Origin: Actinomycetales bacterium
GTDB lineage: Bacteria > Actinomycetota > Actinomycetes > Actinomycetales > Dermabacteraceae
Direction of reading: 5' to 3'
Length of the DNA: 6,464 nt
NCBI GenBank assembly: GCA_012799425.1
Contig: JAAZLF010000702.1
Span: forward strand, 1 to 6,464
Position numbers and translations under genes: made by a program. The notes beneath the pieces were generated by a model. That model did not search any database, was not told the origin of the DNA, and saw nothing but the letters and a program-made list of their open reading frames with translations. This document shows positions 1-5,250 of the stretch, piece after piece. Positions within the stretch are counted from its first letter, which is position 1. Every line of letters starts with the position of its first letter.

Positions 1-698
1 CGCCTGCCGCCGTGCTCGTGGGGGCCGCCCTGGGCGTGGGCGGGCAGGTCGTGGGAGTGGCTGTGCTCGTGGGAGTGGCTGTGCGTGTGCCCGCGCGGCG
101 GCAGCAGCTCTCCGGCGACCGTGGGCCAGCCCAGCGCCAGGCGCGCCACGGCCGGGACCGGCACGGGGATGTCGCCGTGCGCGGCGCGGATCCGCCCGGA
201 GCCCACGGCGAGCACGCTCCCGGTGCCCTCTGCGATGCCCAGCTGCCGCCAGGCCTCGCAGGCACCGATCACGTCGGCCAGGGAGTCCAGCGCGCCCACC
301 TCGTGGAAGTGGACCTCGTCGGCCGGGACCCCGTGGGTCGCGCCCTCCGCCTCGGCGAGCCGGCCGAACACGGCCAGGGCCAGCTCGAGGGTCCGTGCGG
401 GAACGGCTTCGCGACCGCGGGCCTCCTCGAGCAATTCTCGGATCGAGGCCCATGTGCGGTGGGGAGGATCCTCGACCAGCACCTCCACGTCGATCTTCAC
501 CGCCCGCTGCCCGCCGCGGTCCACCGAGGAGCGCAGGAAGCGCACCGAGCCCGGGATCAGGGCCTCCACCACCGCCTGGACCTGCGAGAGGTCGGCTCCG
601 GCGTCGACCAGGGCGGCCAGCAGCATGTCGCCGGCGATCCCGGCGGTCGCATCGATGTAGGCCAGGCGGGCGGGGGCGGGGGAGGAAGGAACGGGCAT
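1..698 (-). CDS. larC: LarC, nickel-pincer cofactor biosynthesis nickel insertase (N-terminal part, cut by window edge)
   Basis: LarC (DUF111 family) inserts Ni into the pyridinium-3,5-bisthiocarboxylate mononucleotide to make the nickel-pincer cofactor of lactate racemase and related enzymes; the reaction is CTP-dependent. The reverse strand reads 232 complete codons from ATG at 698-696 without a stop. Family motifs seen: AYIDATAGIAGDM (residues 13-25), VHFHEVGALDSLADVIG (129-145) and SGRIRAAHGDIPVPVPA (167-183). Residues 204-229 are extremely His-rich (alternating H-S/H-T/H-E, 10 His), plausibly for nickel storage or transfer. LarC proteins are usually about 400-450 residues, so roughly half is present; the CTP-binding C-terminal domain lies outside. 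There is no Shine-Dalgarno, and a TACGAT hexamer 7 bases before the ATG suggests a leaderless mRNA. In Lactiplantibacillus plantarum larC is read through a programmed frameshift; whether this one is cannot be seen. The larB, larE or larA neighbours, if any, would lie off the left edge. Confidence 0.93.
   Translation of the reverse strand, partial: MPVPSSPAPARLAYIDATAGIAGDMLLAALVDAGADLSQVQAVVEALIPGSVRFLRSSVDRGGQRAVKIDVEVLVEDPPHRTWASIRELLEEARGREAVPARTLELALAVFGRLAEAEGATHGVPADEVHFHEVGALDSLADVIGACEAWRQLGIAEGTGSVLAVGSGRIRAAHGDIPVPVPAVARLALGWPTVAGELLPPRGHTHSHSHEHSHSHDLPAHAQGGPHEHGGR
12..89 (-). repeat. His-rich coding segment of larC with an 18-bp tandem repeat
   Basis: This stretch encodes LarC residues 204-229. 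Within it positions 51-68 and 69-86 are two tandem copies of an 18-base unit (identical over the first 16 bases), each coding for a six-residue Ser/His/Glu block. The repeat makes the histidine number liable to change by replication slippage. A nickel-binding role is inferred from composition. Confidence 0.75.
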
Positions 699-705
699 GC
701 CCCCG

Positions 706-711
706 ATCGTA
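706..711 (-). promoter_or_regulatory. Probable -10 hexamer of a leaderless larC transcript
   Basis: On the minus strand TACGAT (fits TAnnnT) ends 7 bases before the larC ATG, so transcription would start at or next to the A of the start codon. No purine-rich Shine-Dalgarno core matching GGAGG precedes the ATG, only a G-run. No convincing -35 (TTGACA-like) is found 16-18 bases further up. The start choice of larC rests on this plus the family N-terminus. Confidence 0.4.
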
Positions 712-766
712 GGCCGCGGTGCTGCGGGCAGGACCGCGGTGGGCGGCTGTTGCCAGCGCCGTCGGG

Positions 767-772
767 CATCAT
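767..772 (+). promoter_or_regulatory. Weak -10-like hexamer before pabBC (possible leaderless start)
   Basis: CATCAT lies 6 bases before the ATG at 779 in the divergent 80-base region between larC and pabBC. It differs from TAnnnT at one position. No Shine-Dalgarno precedes this ATG. TTGCCA at 750-755 resembles a -35 element but is only 11 bases away, too close for a normal promoter. The call is tentative. Confidence 0.25.
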
Positions 773-778
773 TCCCTC

Positions 779-2533
779 ATGACCCTCGACCGCCCCGTCG
801 CCCGCTTCGACGACCTCCCGGGCGGGCGCAGCCTCCAGTTCGACCGCGCGGAGCGGGTGATCACCGCGGAGAGCCCCGAGCAGGTGCGGTCAGCGCTCGC
901 CGAGGTCGAGGAGGCCGTCGCCGGCGGCGCCTGGGCGTTCGGGATGATCGCGTACGAGGCTGCGCCGGGGCTGGATCCCGACGCCGTGACCCGCACGCCG
1001 CAGGAGGGCCTGCCGCTGGTGTGGTTCGGGATCTCCGGGCCGCCTGACGAACAGCCCCTGCCGCTGACCACCGGGGAGGGGTATGAGCTCGGGGAGTGGG
1101 TGCCGGACTGGTCGGCGACGGACCACGCCCAGCGCGTGGAAACGGTGCGGGAGGCGATCGCCGCAGGCGACACCTACCAGTGCAACCTCACCACCCGGCT
1201 GCGCACGAGCTTCCGCGGGGACGCCTTCGGACTGTACGGCGCGCTCGCCCACCGTCAGCGTGGAGGGCACCATGCCTTCCTGGACCTGGGCCGGCACACC
1301 GTGGTCAGTGCGAGCCCCGAATCCTTCCTCACCTGGGAGGACGGGCTGCTGCGCACCGCCCCGATGAAGGGCACCGCAGGCCGGGGGAGCGATGCCCGGC
1401 AGGACCGCGCCTCCCGGGAGGCGCTGCGGCGCAGCGAGAAGGACCGCGCCGAGAACGTGATGATCGTGGACCTGCTGCGCAACGACCTCGCCCGCGTGTG
1501 CGAAGCAGGAAGCGTGCAGGTCACCGAGCTGCTGCGCGTCGAGCAGTACCCCACCGTATGGCAGCTGACCTCCCGCCTCCAGGGACGCCCGCGGCCCGAG
1601 GCCGGGCTGGTCGACGTGCTCGAGGCGCTGTTCCCCTGCGGCTCGATCACCGGAGCGCCGAAGCTGTCCACCATGGAGCTGATCACCGAGCTCGAGGACT
1701 CCCCGCGCGGGGCGTACTGCGGCGCGATCGGGTACCTCGCTCCGGGGGAGCCGTTCCGGGCACGCTTCAGCGTCGCGATCCGCACCGTGGTGATCGACAA
1801 CGCCGACGACTCCGCGGTCTACGGCGCCGGAGGCGGGATCACCTGGGGCTCCGCCCCGGCGGCGGAGTACGCGGAGCTGCTGGTCAAGGCCGCGGTGCTG
1901 CCGGCGGGGGAGCAGGAGCCCTTCGCCCTGCTGGAGACCTTCGCCGTCCATGACGGCGAGGCCCAGCACCTCGAGGAGCATCTGCGCAGGATGAGCGACT
2001 CGGCCGCCGCCTTCGGGATCCCTGTCGACGCCGCTGCTCTCGAGGCGAGGGCGCGGGCCGCCGAGCAGGGCGCGGGACCGGGCTCCGTGCTGCTGCGCCT
2101 CGCACTGCGAGAAGACGGATCGCTCGAGGCGACCTCGCGGCCCCTCGCGGCCGCGCCCGGGCCGGTGCGGCTCGCTCTCGACACCGTCCGCACCGACCTC
2201 CCCGAGGGACTGAGCCGGCACAAGACCACCGTGCGCGGGCACTTCGACGCGGCGCGGCAGCGCCACCCGGGAGCCGATGACGTGGTGCTGCTGGGGGCGC
2301 ACGGCCGGGTCGTCGAGACGACCATCGCGACCTTCGCCGCCCGGATCAGCGGCATCTGGTGCACCCCACCGCTCGACGAGGGCTGCCTCGACGGGGTGGG
2401 CAGGCGCCGCGCGCTCGACAGCGGGGAGCTGGTCGAGCGCGTGCTGAGCGTCGAGCAGGTGCGCAGCGCCGACGAGCTCGCGGTGCTCAGCTCCGCCCGG
2501 GGATGGCGGTCGGCGGTGCTCACAGAGGACTGA
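779..2533 (+). CDS. pabB: Bifunctional aminodeoxychorismate synthase component I / 4-amino-4-deoxychorismate lyase (PabB-PabC fusion)
   Basis: This 584-residue cytosolic protein joins two folate-pathway enzymes. PabB converts chorismate plus ammonia (from the glutaminase PabA, not in this window) to 4-amino-4-deoxychorismate; PabC, a PLP enzyme of the class IV aminotransferase fold, splits that to p-aminobenzoate and pyruvate. Chorismate-binding domain, about residues 115-372: GDTYQCNLTT (130-139), APMKGT with the PabB catalytic lysine K197, ENVMIVDLLRND (225-236), CGSITGAPK (287-295), GGGITWGSAPAAEY (351-364). Class IV domain, about 382-584: LLETFAV (384-390), HKTT with likely PLP lysine K482, ETTIATFAARISGIWCTPPL (513-532), GCLDGV (535-540). 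ATG 779 is chosen because the family N-terminus (RFDDLPGG) begins right after it; an in-frame ATG at 719 would add 20 unrelated residues and overlap the larC promoter. The PMKGT lysine motif favours PabB over anthranilate synthase. Divergent from larC; a hairpin follows the stop. Confidence 0.93.
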   Translation: MTLDRPVARFDDLPGGRSLQFDRAERVITAESPEQVRSALAEVEEAVAGGAWAFGMIAYEAAPGLDPDAVTRTPQEGLPLVWFGISGPPDEQPLPLTTGEGYELGEWVPDWSATDHAQRVETVREAIAAGDTYQCNLTTRLRTSFRGDAFGLYGALAHRQRGGHHAFLDLGRHTVVSASPESFLTWEDGLLRTAPMKGTAGRGSDARQDRASREALRRSEKDRAENVMIVDLLRNDLARVCEAGSVQVTELLRVEQYPTVWQLTSRLQGRPRPEAGLVDVLEALFPCGSITGAPKLSTMELITELEDSPRGAYCGAIGYLAPGEPFRARFSVAIRTVVIDNADDSAVYGAGGGITWGSAPAAEYAELLVKAAVLPAGEQEPFALLETFAVHDGEAQHLEEHLRRMSDSAAAFGIPVDAAALEARARAAEQGAGPGSVLLRLALREDGSLEATSRPLAAAPGPVRLALDTVRTDLPEGLSRHKTTVRGHFDAARQRHPGADDVVLLGAHGRVVETTIATFAARISGIWCTPPLDEGCLDGVGRRRALDSGELVERVLSVEQVRSADELAVLSSARGWRSAVLTED

Positions 2534-2540
2534 GAGGGAT

Positions 2541-2583
2541 CGGTCCATGGGGAGAACTCCCCATTCCTCCCCTCAGCGGACCG
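2541..2583. repeat. Outer inverted repeat enclosing the hairpin
   Basis: CGGTCC at 2541-2546 and GGACCG at 2578-2583 are perfect inverted copies that flank the inner hairpin on both sides. The inner repeat follows the left arm directly; 13 bases separate it from the right arm. The whole could form a larger branched stem or, alternatively, mark a regulator site. Chance pairing of six GC-rich bases is possible. Confidence 0.35.
2547..2564 (+). terminator. Perfect 8-bp inverted repeat after pabBC (terminator or operator)
   Basis: ATGGGGAG, two bases (AA), then CTCCCCAT form a perfect inverted repeat beginning 13 bases after the pabBC stop. As RNA it folds into a strong GC-rich stem with a tight loop, followed by a pyrimidine stretch rich in C rather than a U-run, so termination would be imperfect. 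It sits about 85 bases before the next start codon and could equally be a protein-binding site for the downstream cassette. Confidence 0.45.
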
Positions 2584-2592
2584 GCATACGCT
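2564..2592 (+). promoter_or_regulatory. Possible promoter of the WXG-hydrolase cassette
   Basis: TTCCTC (2564-2569) and TACGCT (2587-2592, fits TAnnnT) are separated by 17 bases, a normal sigma-70-type spacing, and would give a leader of about 50 bases ending in the Shine-Dalgarno of the next gene. The -35 match is poor. The proposed -35 touches the right arm of the inner inverted repeat, so a protein bound there could block it. Confidence 0.25.
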
Positions 2593-2635
2593 CCTGACCA
2601 GGGACGCATCTCAGCGCCTGCAGCCGTACAGCGAC

Positions 2636-2640
2636 GGAGG
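2636..2640 (+). promoter_or_regulatory. Shine-Dalgarno GGAGG of the 257-residue gene
   Basis: A perfect GGAGG lies 8 bases before ATG 2649 and fixes that start. It contrasts with larC and pabBC, which lack such sites. Confidence 0.8.
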
Positions 2641-2648
2641 GGCAGAGC

Positions 2649-3422
2649 ATGACAGCCGACGGCACGACGGCGGAGCAGCGACCGCGGATCACCGCCCTGC
2701 CCGGCGACTCCCGACTGGTGCGGATCTCCGAGCCGTCCTGGCAGTGGGTGCACGCCGTCGCCCTGGACGCGCAGCCCCCCGAGGAGCTCACCGAGGAGCA
2801 GATCCTCGAGCTCGAGCGGGTGGGGCTCCTGGTCGAGGCGAACGACGAGGAGGGCGGTCTGGTGCTCGACCGCAACTGGCTGCAGCTGCTGCGCTCCGCG
2901 CTGAGCTCCCCCGTCGGCATCGAGCTGGTGTGCGTCGACGGCGACCGCGCCTGGACCACCCCCCTGGGCATCGCCGGCCGCGCCATCGCCGTCATCGACC
3001 AGGCCCACGAGGTCATGAACGACGCCGGCACCATGCGACTGGGCCGCCGCGCGGACGCCGTGCTCCTGGGCCTCGGCACGATCGAGCACCTCAGCGCAGT
3101 CTTCGAGACGCTGCTGCCGCAGCGCCCCGCCTTCACCGGCACCGACCCCGCCCCCGCCCCGGACCAGCTGGCCGACGCCCCGGCGCTCGCCGAGGTGCAG
3201 ATGCTCGTGACCGCCGCGCCCACCCCGGAGGAGACCGTCGTCAGCGGCGGCTCCTGGTACGCCTACGGCCCGGAGGGCGAGCAGCTCGCCGTGCTGATGC
3301 CCGGCGAGGACGGCGTCGAGGTGCGACAGCTCGAGCCCGGCTCCCTCACCTCCGCGATGCGCACCAAGGTCATCGCCGCGATCAACCACGTCACCGCAGT
3401 CAGCACGGGGAGCGCCGCCTGA
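2649..3422 (+). CDS. Hypothetical protein, possible EspG-like ESX secretion-associated chaperone
   Basis: This 257-residue soluble protein has no signal peptide and no membrane segment. I do not recognise it with certainty. Visible layout: a polar N-terminus with SWQWVHAVALD (30-40); an acidic helical stretch ELTEEQILELERVGLL (46-61); an alpha/beta middle (GIELVCVDGDRAWTTPLGIAGRAIAVI, 90-116); TMRLGR (128-133); a helix GTIEHLSAVFETLLPQ (143-158); a Pro/Ala/Asp-rich linker (about 159-180); then a second alpha/beta part ending in a helix (AMRTKVIAAINHVTAV, 236-251). Size, layout and position directly before a WXG-domain gene resemble EspG-type proteins, which bind and escort ESX substrates in actinobacteria; this is a pattern-level guess, not a proven homology. 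The stop overlaps the next ATG by one base (TGATG), so the two are probably translationally coupled and made in a fixed ratio. A divergent EspG relative or an unrelated partner are both possible. Confidence 0.85.
   Translation: MTADGTTAEQRPRITALPGDSRLVRISEPSWQWVHAVALDAQPPEELTEEQILELERVGLLVEANDEEGGLVLDRNWLQLLRSALSSPVGIELVCVDGDRAWTTPLGIAGRAIAVIDQAHEVMNDAGTMRLGRRADAVLLGLGTIEHLSAVFETLLPQRPAFTGTDPAPAPDQLADAPALAEVQMLVTAAPTPEETVVSGGSWYAYGPEGEQLAVLMPGEDGVEVRQLEPGSLTSAMRTKVIAAINHVTAVSTGSAA
3407..3412 (+). promoter_or_regulatory. Shine-Dalgarno GGGGAG of the WXG-hydrolase gene, inside the preceding gene
   Basis: GGGGAG lies 9 bases before ATG 3422, within the last codons of the upstream gene. It supports ATG 3422 (in TGATG) over the in-frame ATG at 3434. 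Confidence 0.6.
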
Positions 3423-4765
3423 TGTTCCACGGCATGGACACCGCACAGGTCCTGGACGAGTCCGAGGCGCTCGAGCGGGCCGCCCGCCGCCTCGAGGGCG
3501 TCATGGACGGGCTGCACACGAGCGTGCACGCGGTGGAATGGGTGGGCCCCGACGCCGACGCCTTCCGCGAGCAGTGGGGCGCCGTGCGGCGCCAGGGCGA
3601 GGGGATCGTGGTGCCGGAACTGGGCGACCGCTCCCGCGAGCTGCAGCACCACGTGGAGGAGCAGGAGCAGGCCTCCTCCGTCGAGGGCGAGGGCTGGTTC
3701 GACCAGGCGCTGGACTGGCTGCGGGATGCCGGCGGGGACCTCGTCGACGGCATCCGGGACGGGATCGGCTGGGCCGGCGACCGCCTCTCGAACGGGATGG
3801 AGTGGCTGGGGGACCGGTTCCAGGACGGCCGGGACGCCATCGGCACCGCGATCGCGGCGATCCGCGACGTCGAATGGCCGAGCCTGAGCGAGATGCTGGT
3901 CGGCGACCTGACCCTCAAGGCCTTCCTGCTCGGTGAGGGCCTCGGGGCGCTGACCGGCCAGGACCTGAAGTGGGCTGTCGACGGCACCGGCTACGCCGAT
4001 GCTCCCGTCCCCGTCACGCCGGGGGAGTCCGGCCTGGTGCCGCCCGGCGACCTGTCCCAGATCATCGCGAACACCAACCAGACCTACGGCGACAAGGAGA
4101 CCGGCGAGGTCTCGATGACCGTGGTCGGCAACCCTCCCACCGGCGTGATCGTGAACATCCCCGGCACCGAGAAGTGGGGGCCGGGCGCCGGCGACAACCC
4201 GATGGACCTCACCGGGAACGCCTGGCAGGCAGGCCCGAACGGCTGGTCCGCCGGCTCCGAGGCGACCGCGGACGCGATCTCGCAGCTGTACGAACAGCAC
4301 GGCATCCCGCCGGGCACCCCGCTCATGCTCAACGGCCACTCACAGGGCGGCATGATCGCCTCGAGCCTCGCCGCGAACGAGGACTTCGCCTCCCAGTTCA
4401 ACGTCACCAACGTGATGACCTACGGCGCCCCGGTGGACAACTACGACGTCCCCGCCGACGTGAACCAGCTGAACATCCAGCACCGTCTGGACGTGGTGCC
4501 GAGGATCGATCTGGGCGGCCACGGACTGGGACCGGGCGGGGGCGGGGGCGATCACGCCACCACGATCACTCTGCAGAGCCCGAGCCTGCTGAACCCGGTC
4601 ACCAACCACAGCAGCGCCGAGTATCAGGAGTCGGTCCAGACCCAGCTGCAGGACCCGGGATCGGCCCTGTCGCAGCACTCGCAGGATCTGAGCTTCGCAC
4701 CCTTCTTCGAGGGCGATGCGGGGAGCGTCCAGCACTATGTCTCCGGCGTGCACCGCGACAACTGA
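3422..4765 (+). CDS. WXG-domain alpha/beta hydrolase (lipase-type), candidate type VII secretion effector
   Basis: The 447-residue protein has three parts. Residues 1-85 are helical with a WXG turn (W40-V41-G42, followed by PDADAF) between two helices, as in WXG100-type proteins. Residues about 92-152 are amphipathic helix with an 11-residue Trp repeat (W117..., W128... each W-x-G-D-R-x-x-x-G). Residues about 225-420 are an alpha/beta hydrolase of lipase type: strand IVNIPGTE (243-250) leading to an oxyanion region, nucleophile elbow G305-H306-S307-Q308-G309, likely acid D357 in HRLDVVP, likely base H396 in NHSSAEY. A triad predicts an esterase/lipase; the substrate is unknown. There is no Sec signal or membrane helix, so export, if any, would rely on the WXG domain and a type VII system encoded elsewhere. 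It overlaps the upstream gene by one base and is followed 21 bases later by a lipoprotein gene. A cytosolic or cell-wall lipid role cannot be excluded. Confidence 0.9.
   Translation: MFHGMDTAQVLDESEALERAARRLEGVMDGLHTSVHAVEWVGPDADAFREQWGAVRRQGEGIVVPELGDRSRELQHHVEEQEQASSVEGEGWFDQALDWLRDAGGDLVDGIRDGIGWAGDRLSNGMEWLGDRFQDGRDAIGTAIAAIRDVEWPSLSEMLVGDLTLKAFLLGEGLGALTGQDLKWAVDGTGYADAPVPVTPGESGLVPPGDLSQIIANTNQTYGDKETGEVSMTVVGNPPTGVIVNIPGTEKWGPGAGDNPMDLTGNAWQAGPNGWSAGSEATADAISQLYEQHGIPPGTPLMLNGHSQGGMIASSLAANEDFASQFNVTNVMTYGAPVDNYDVPADVNQLNIQHRLDVVPRIDLGGHGLGPGGGGGDHATTITLQSPSLLNPVTNHSSAEYQESVQTQLQDPGSALSQHSQDLSFAPFFEGDAGSVQHYVSGVHRDN
3770..3835 (+). repeat. Two 11-residue amphipathic repeats within the WXG-hydrolase
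   Basis: Residues 117-127 and 128-138 share the pattern W-x-G-D-R-x-x-x-G-x-x, one hendecad each, within a longer helix-rich linker (residues 92-152) with alternating acidic and hydrophobic residues. Eleven-residue periodicity is typical of helices lying along a membrane or forming a slightly right-handed coil. Function here is inferred. Confidence 0.55.
4528..4548 (+). other. G-quadruplex-like run in the hydrolase coding strand
   Basis: Four runs of at least three G (4528-4530, 4534-4536, 4538-4542, 4544-4548) are separated by loops of 3, 1 and 1 bases, which fits the usual G-quadruplex pattern. It codes for a Gly-rich loop (residues about 369-376) between the proposed catalytic D357 and H396. 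In GC-rich DNA with a Gly-rich loop this may be incidental. Confidence 0.35.
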
Positions 4766-4786
4766 CCCGTGCGGGACAATGGGCCG

Positions 4787-5221
4787 ATGACAGGCACGGA
4801 CATCGGCCGCAGAGGAGCGCTCGTGGGGATCATCGCCAGCCTGCTCGCCGCCTGCGGCGTGGGCGGCCGCAGCGACGTCGGCGCCGTCCAGGACGCCCTG
4901 CGCGCCGCAGTAGAGGCGTTGCCCGAGCACCTCGAGGGCCTGGTCCAGTACCAGGACAGCCCCAACGCCGGGACCACCATCAGCGGCGTGCTGACGCTCG
5001 CGGGCGACGACCGCGAGCAGATCGAGCAGTCCCTGCTGGCAGTGCTGGAGACCGCGGTGCGCACCTACCGCGCGCAGCCGGGCGTGCGCACCGCCTTCGT
5101 GCGGCTCGAGGCCCATCCCGAGGGGGATCGCGCCACCCGCGTGGTCTCCGCTGACGTGGTCGAGCCGTCCTCCGGCGCGAACACCACCACCGACGACCTG
5201 GCCGCGCACTTCGGCCTGTGA
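4787..5221 (+). CDS. Small lipoprotein, possible immunity partner of the WXG-hydrolase
   Basis: The 144-residue protein has a short N-region with a twin-arginine (GRRGAL, residues 7-12), a hydrophobic stretch (LVGIIASLLAA) and a perfect lipobox LAAC with C23 as the lipidated residue; it is predicted to be cleaved by signal peptidase II and anchored on the outer face of the membrane. The RR pair may indicate Tat export. The mature part (about 122 residues) looks alpha-beta-alpha-beta: helix 33-45, strand TTISGVLTLAG (63-73), long helix DREQIEQSLLAVLETAVRTYR (75-95), strand TAFVRLEAH (102-110), another strand RVVSADVV. No family recognised. It lies 21 bases after the hydrolase stop. ATG 4787 is preferred over the in-frame GTG at 4769, which would put six polar residues ahead of the signal; neither has a Shine-Dalgarno, and GACAAT at 4775-4780 could serve as a -10 for a leaderless mRNA. 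Its place after a secreted-hydrolase candidate suggests an immunity or anchoring partner; this is inference. Confidence 0.85.
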   Translation: MTGTDIGRRGALVGIIASLLAACGVGGRSDVGAVQDALRAAVEALPEHLEGLVQYQDSPNAGTTISGVLTLAGDDREQIEQSLLAVLETAVRTYRAQPGVRTAFVRLEAHPEGDRATRVVSADVVEPSSGANTTTDDLAAHFGL

Positions 5222-5241
5222 ACCGCGGTGCCGCCGACGAC

Positions 5242-5248
5242 AGGAGAG
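5242..5248 (+). promoter_or_regulatory. Shine-Dalgarno deciding the TIM-barrel gene start
   Basis: AGGAGAG lies just before ATG 5251. It selects this start over a GTG at 5218, which overlaps the lipoprotein stop by GTGA and would add 11 residues (Asn/Arg/Gly/Asp-rich) not typical of the family. Confidence 0.6.
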
Positions 5249-5250
5249 CC

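Noticed and set aside
719..778. Earlier in-frame ATG for pabBC adding 20 residues
   Set aside because: The added residues do not look like the PabB N-terminus and would overlap the larC promoter region; family similarity starts at ATG 779.
12..782. 256-codon plus-strand frame at the left edge
   Set aside because: It is the antisense of larC, rich in Arg/Gly and without family features.
1073..1105. G-rich stretch in pabBC considered as a quadruplex
   Set aside because: One loop is nine bases long, outside the usual pattern; it is explained by Gly/Glu codons.
890..2548. 552-codon open frame on the minus strand opposite pabBC
   Set aside because: It lies fully antisense to a gene with unmistakable family motifs; its product is low-complexity Arg/Gly/Pro/Ala-rich. 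High third-position GC makes such frames common.
3263..4339. 358-codon open frame on the minus strand opposite the hydrolase gene
   Set aside because: Composition is that of a GC-rich shadow frame and it conflicts with the WXG-hydrolase, which has domain motifs and a good start.
5218..5250. GTG start for the TIM-barrel gene overlapping the lipoprotein stop
   Set aside because: Although GTGA overlaps are common in coupled genes, there is a good AGGAG before ATG 5251 and the extra residues are unlike the family.
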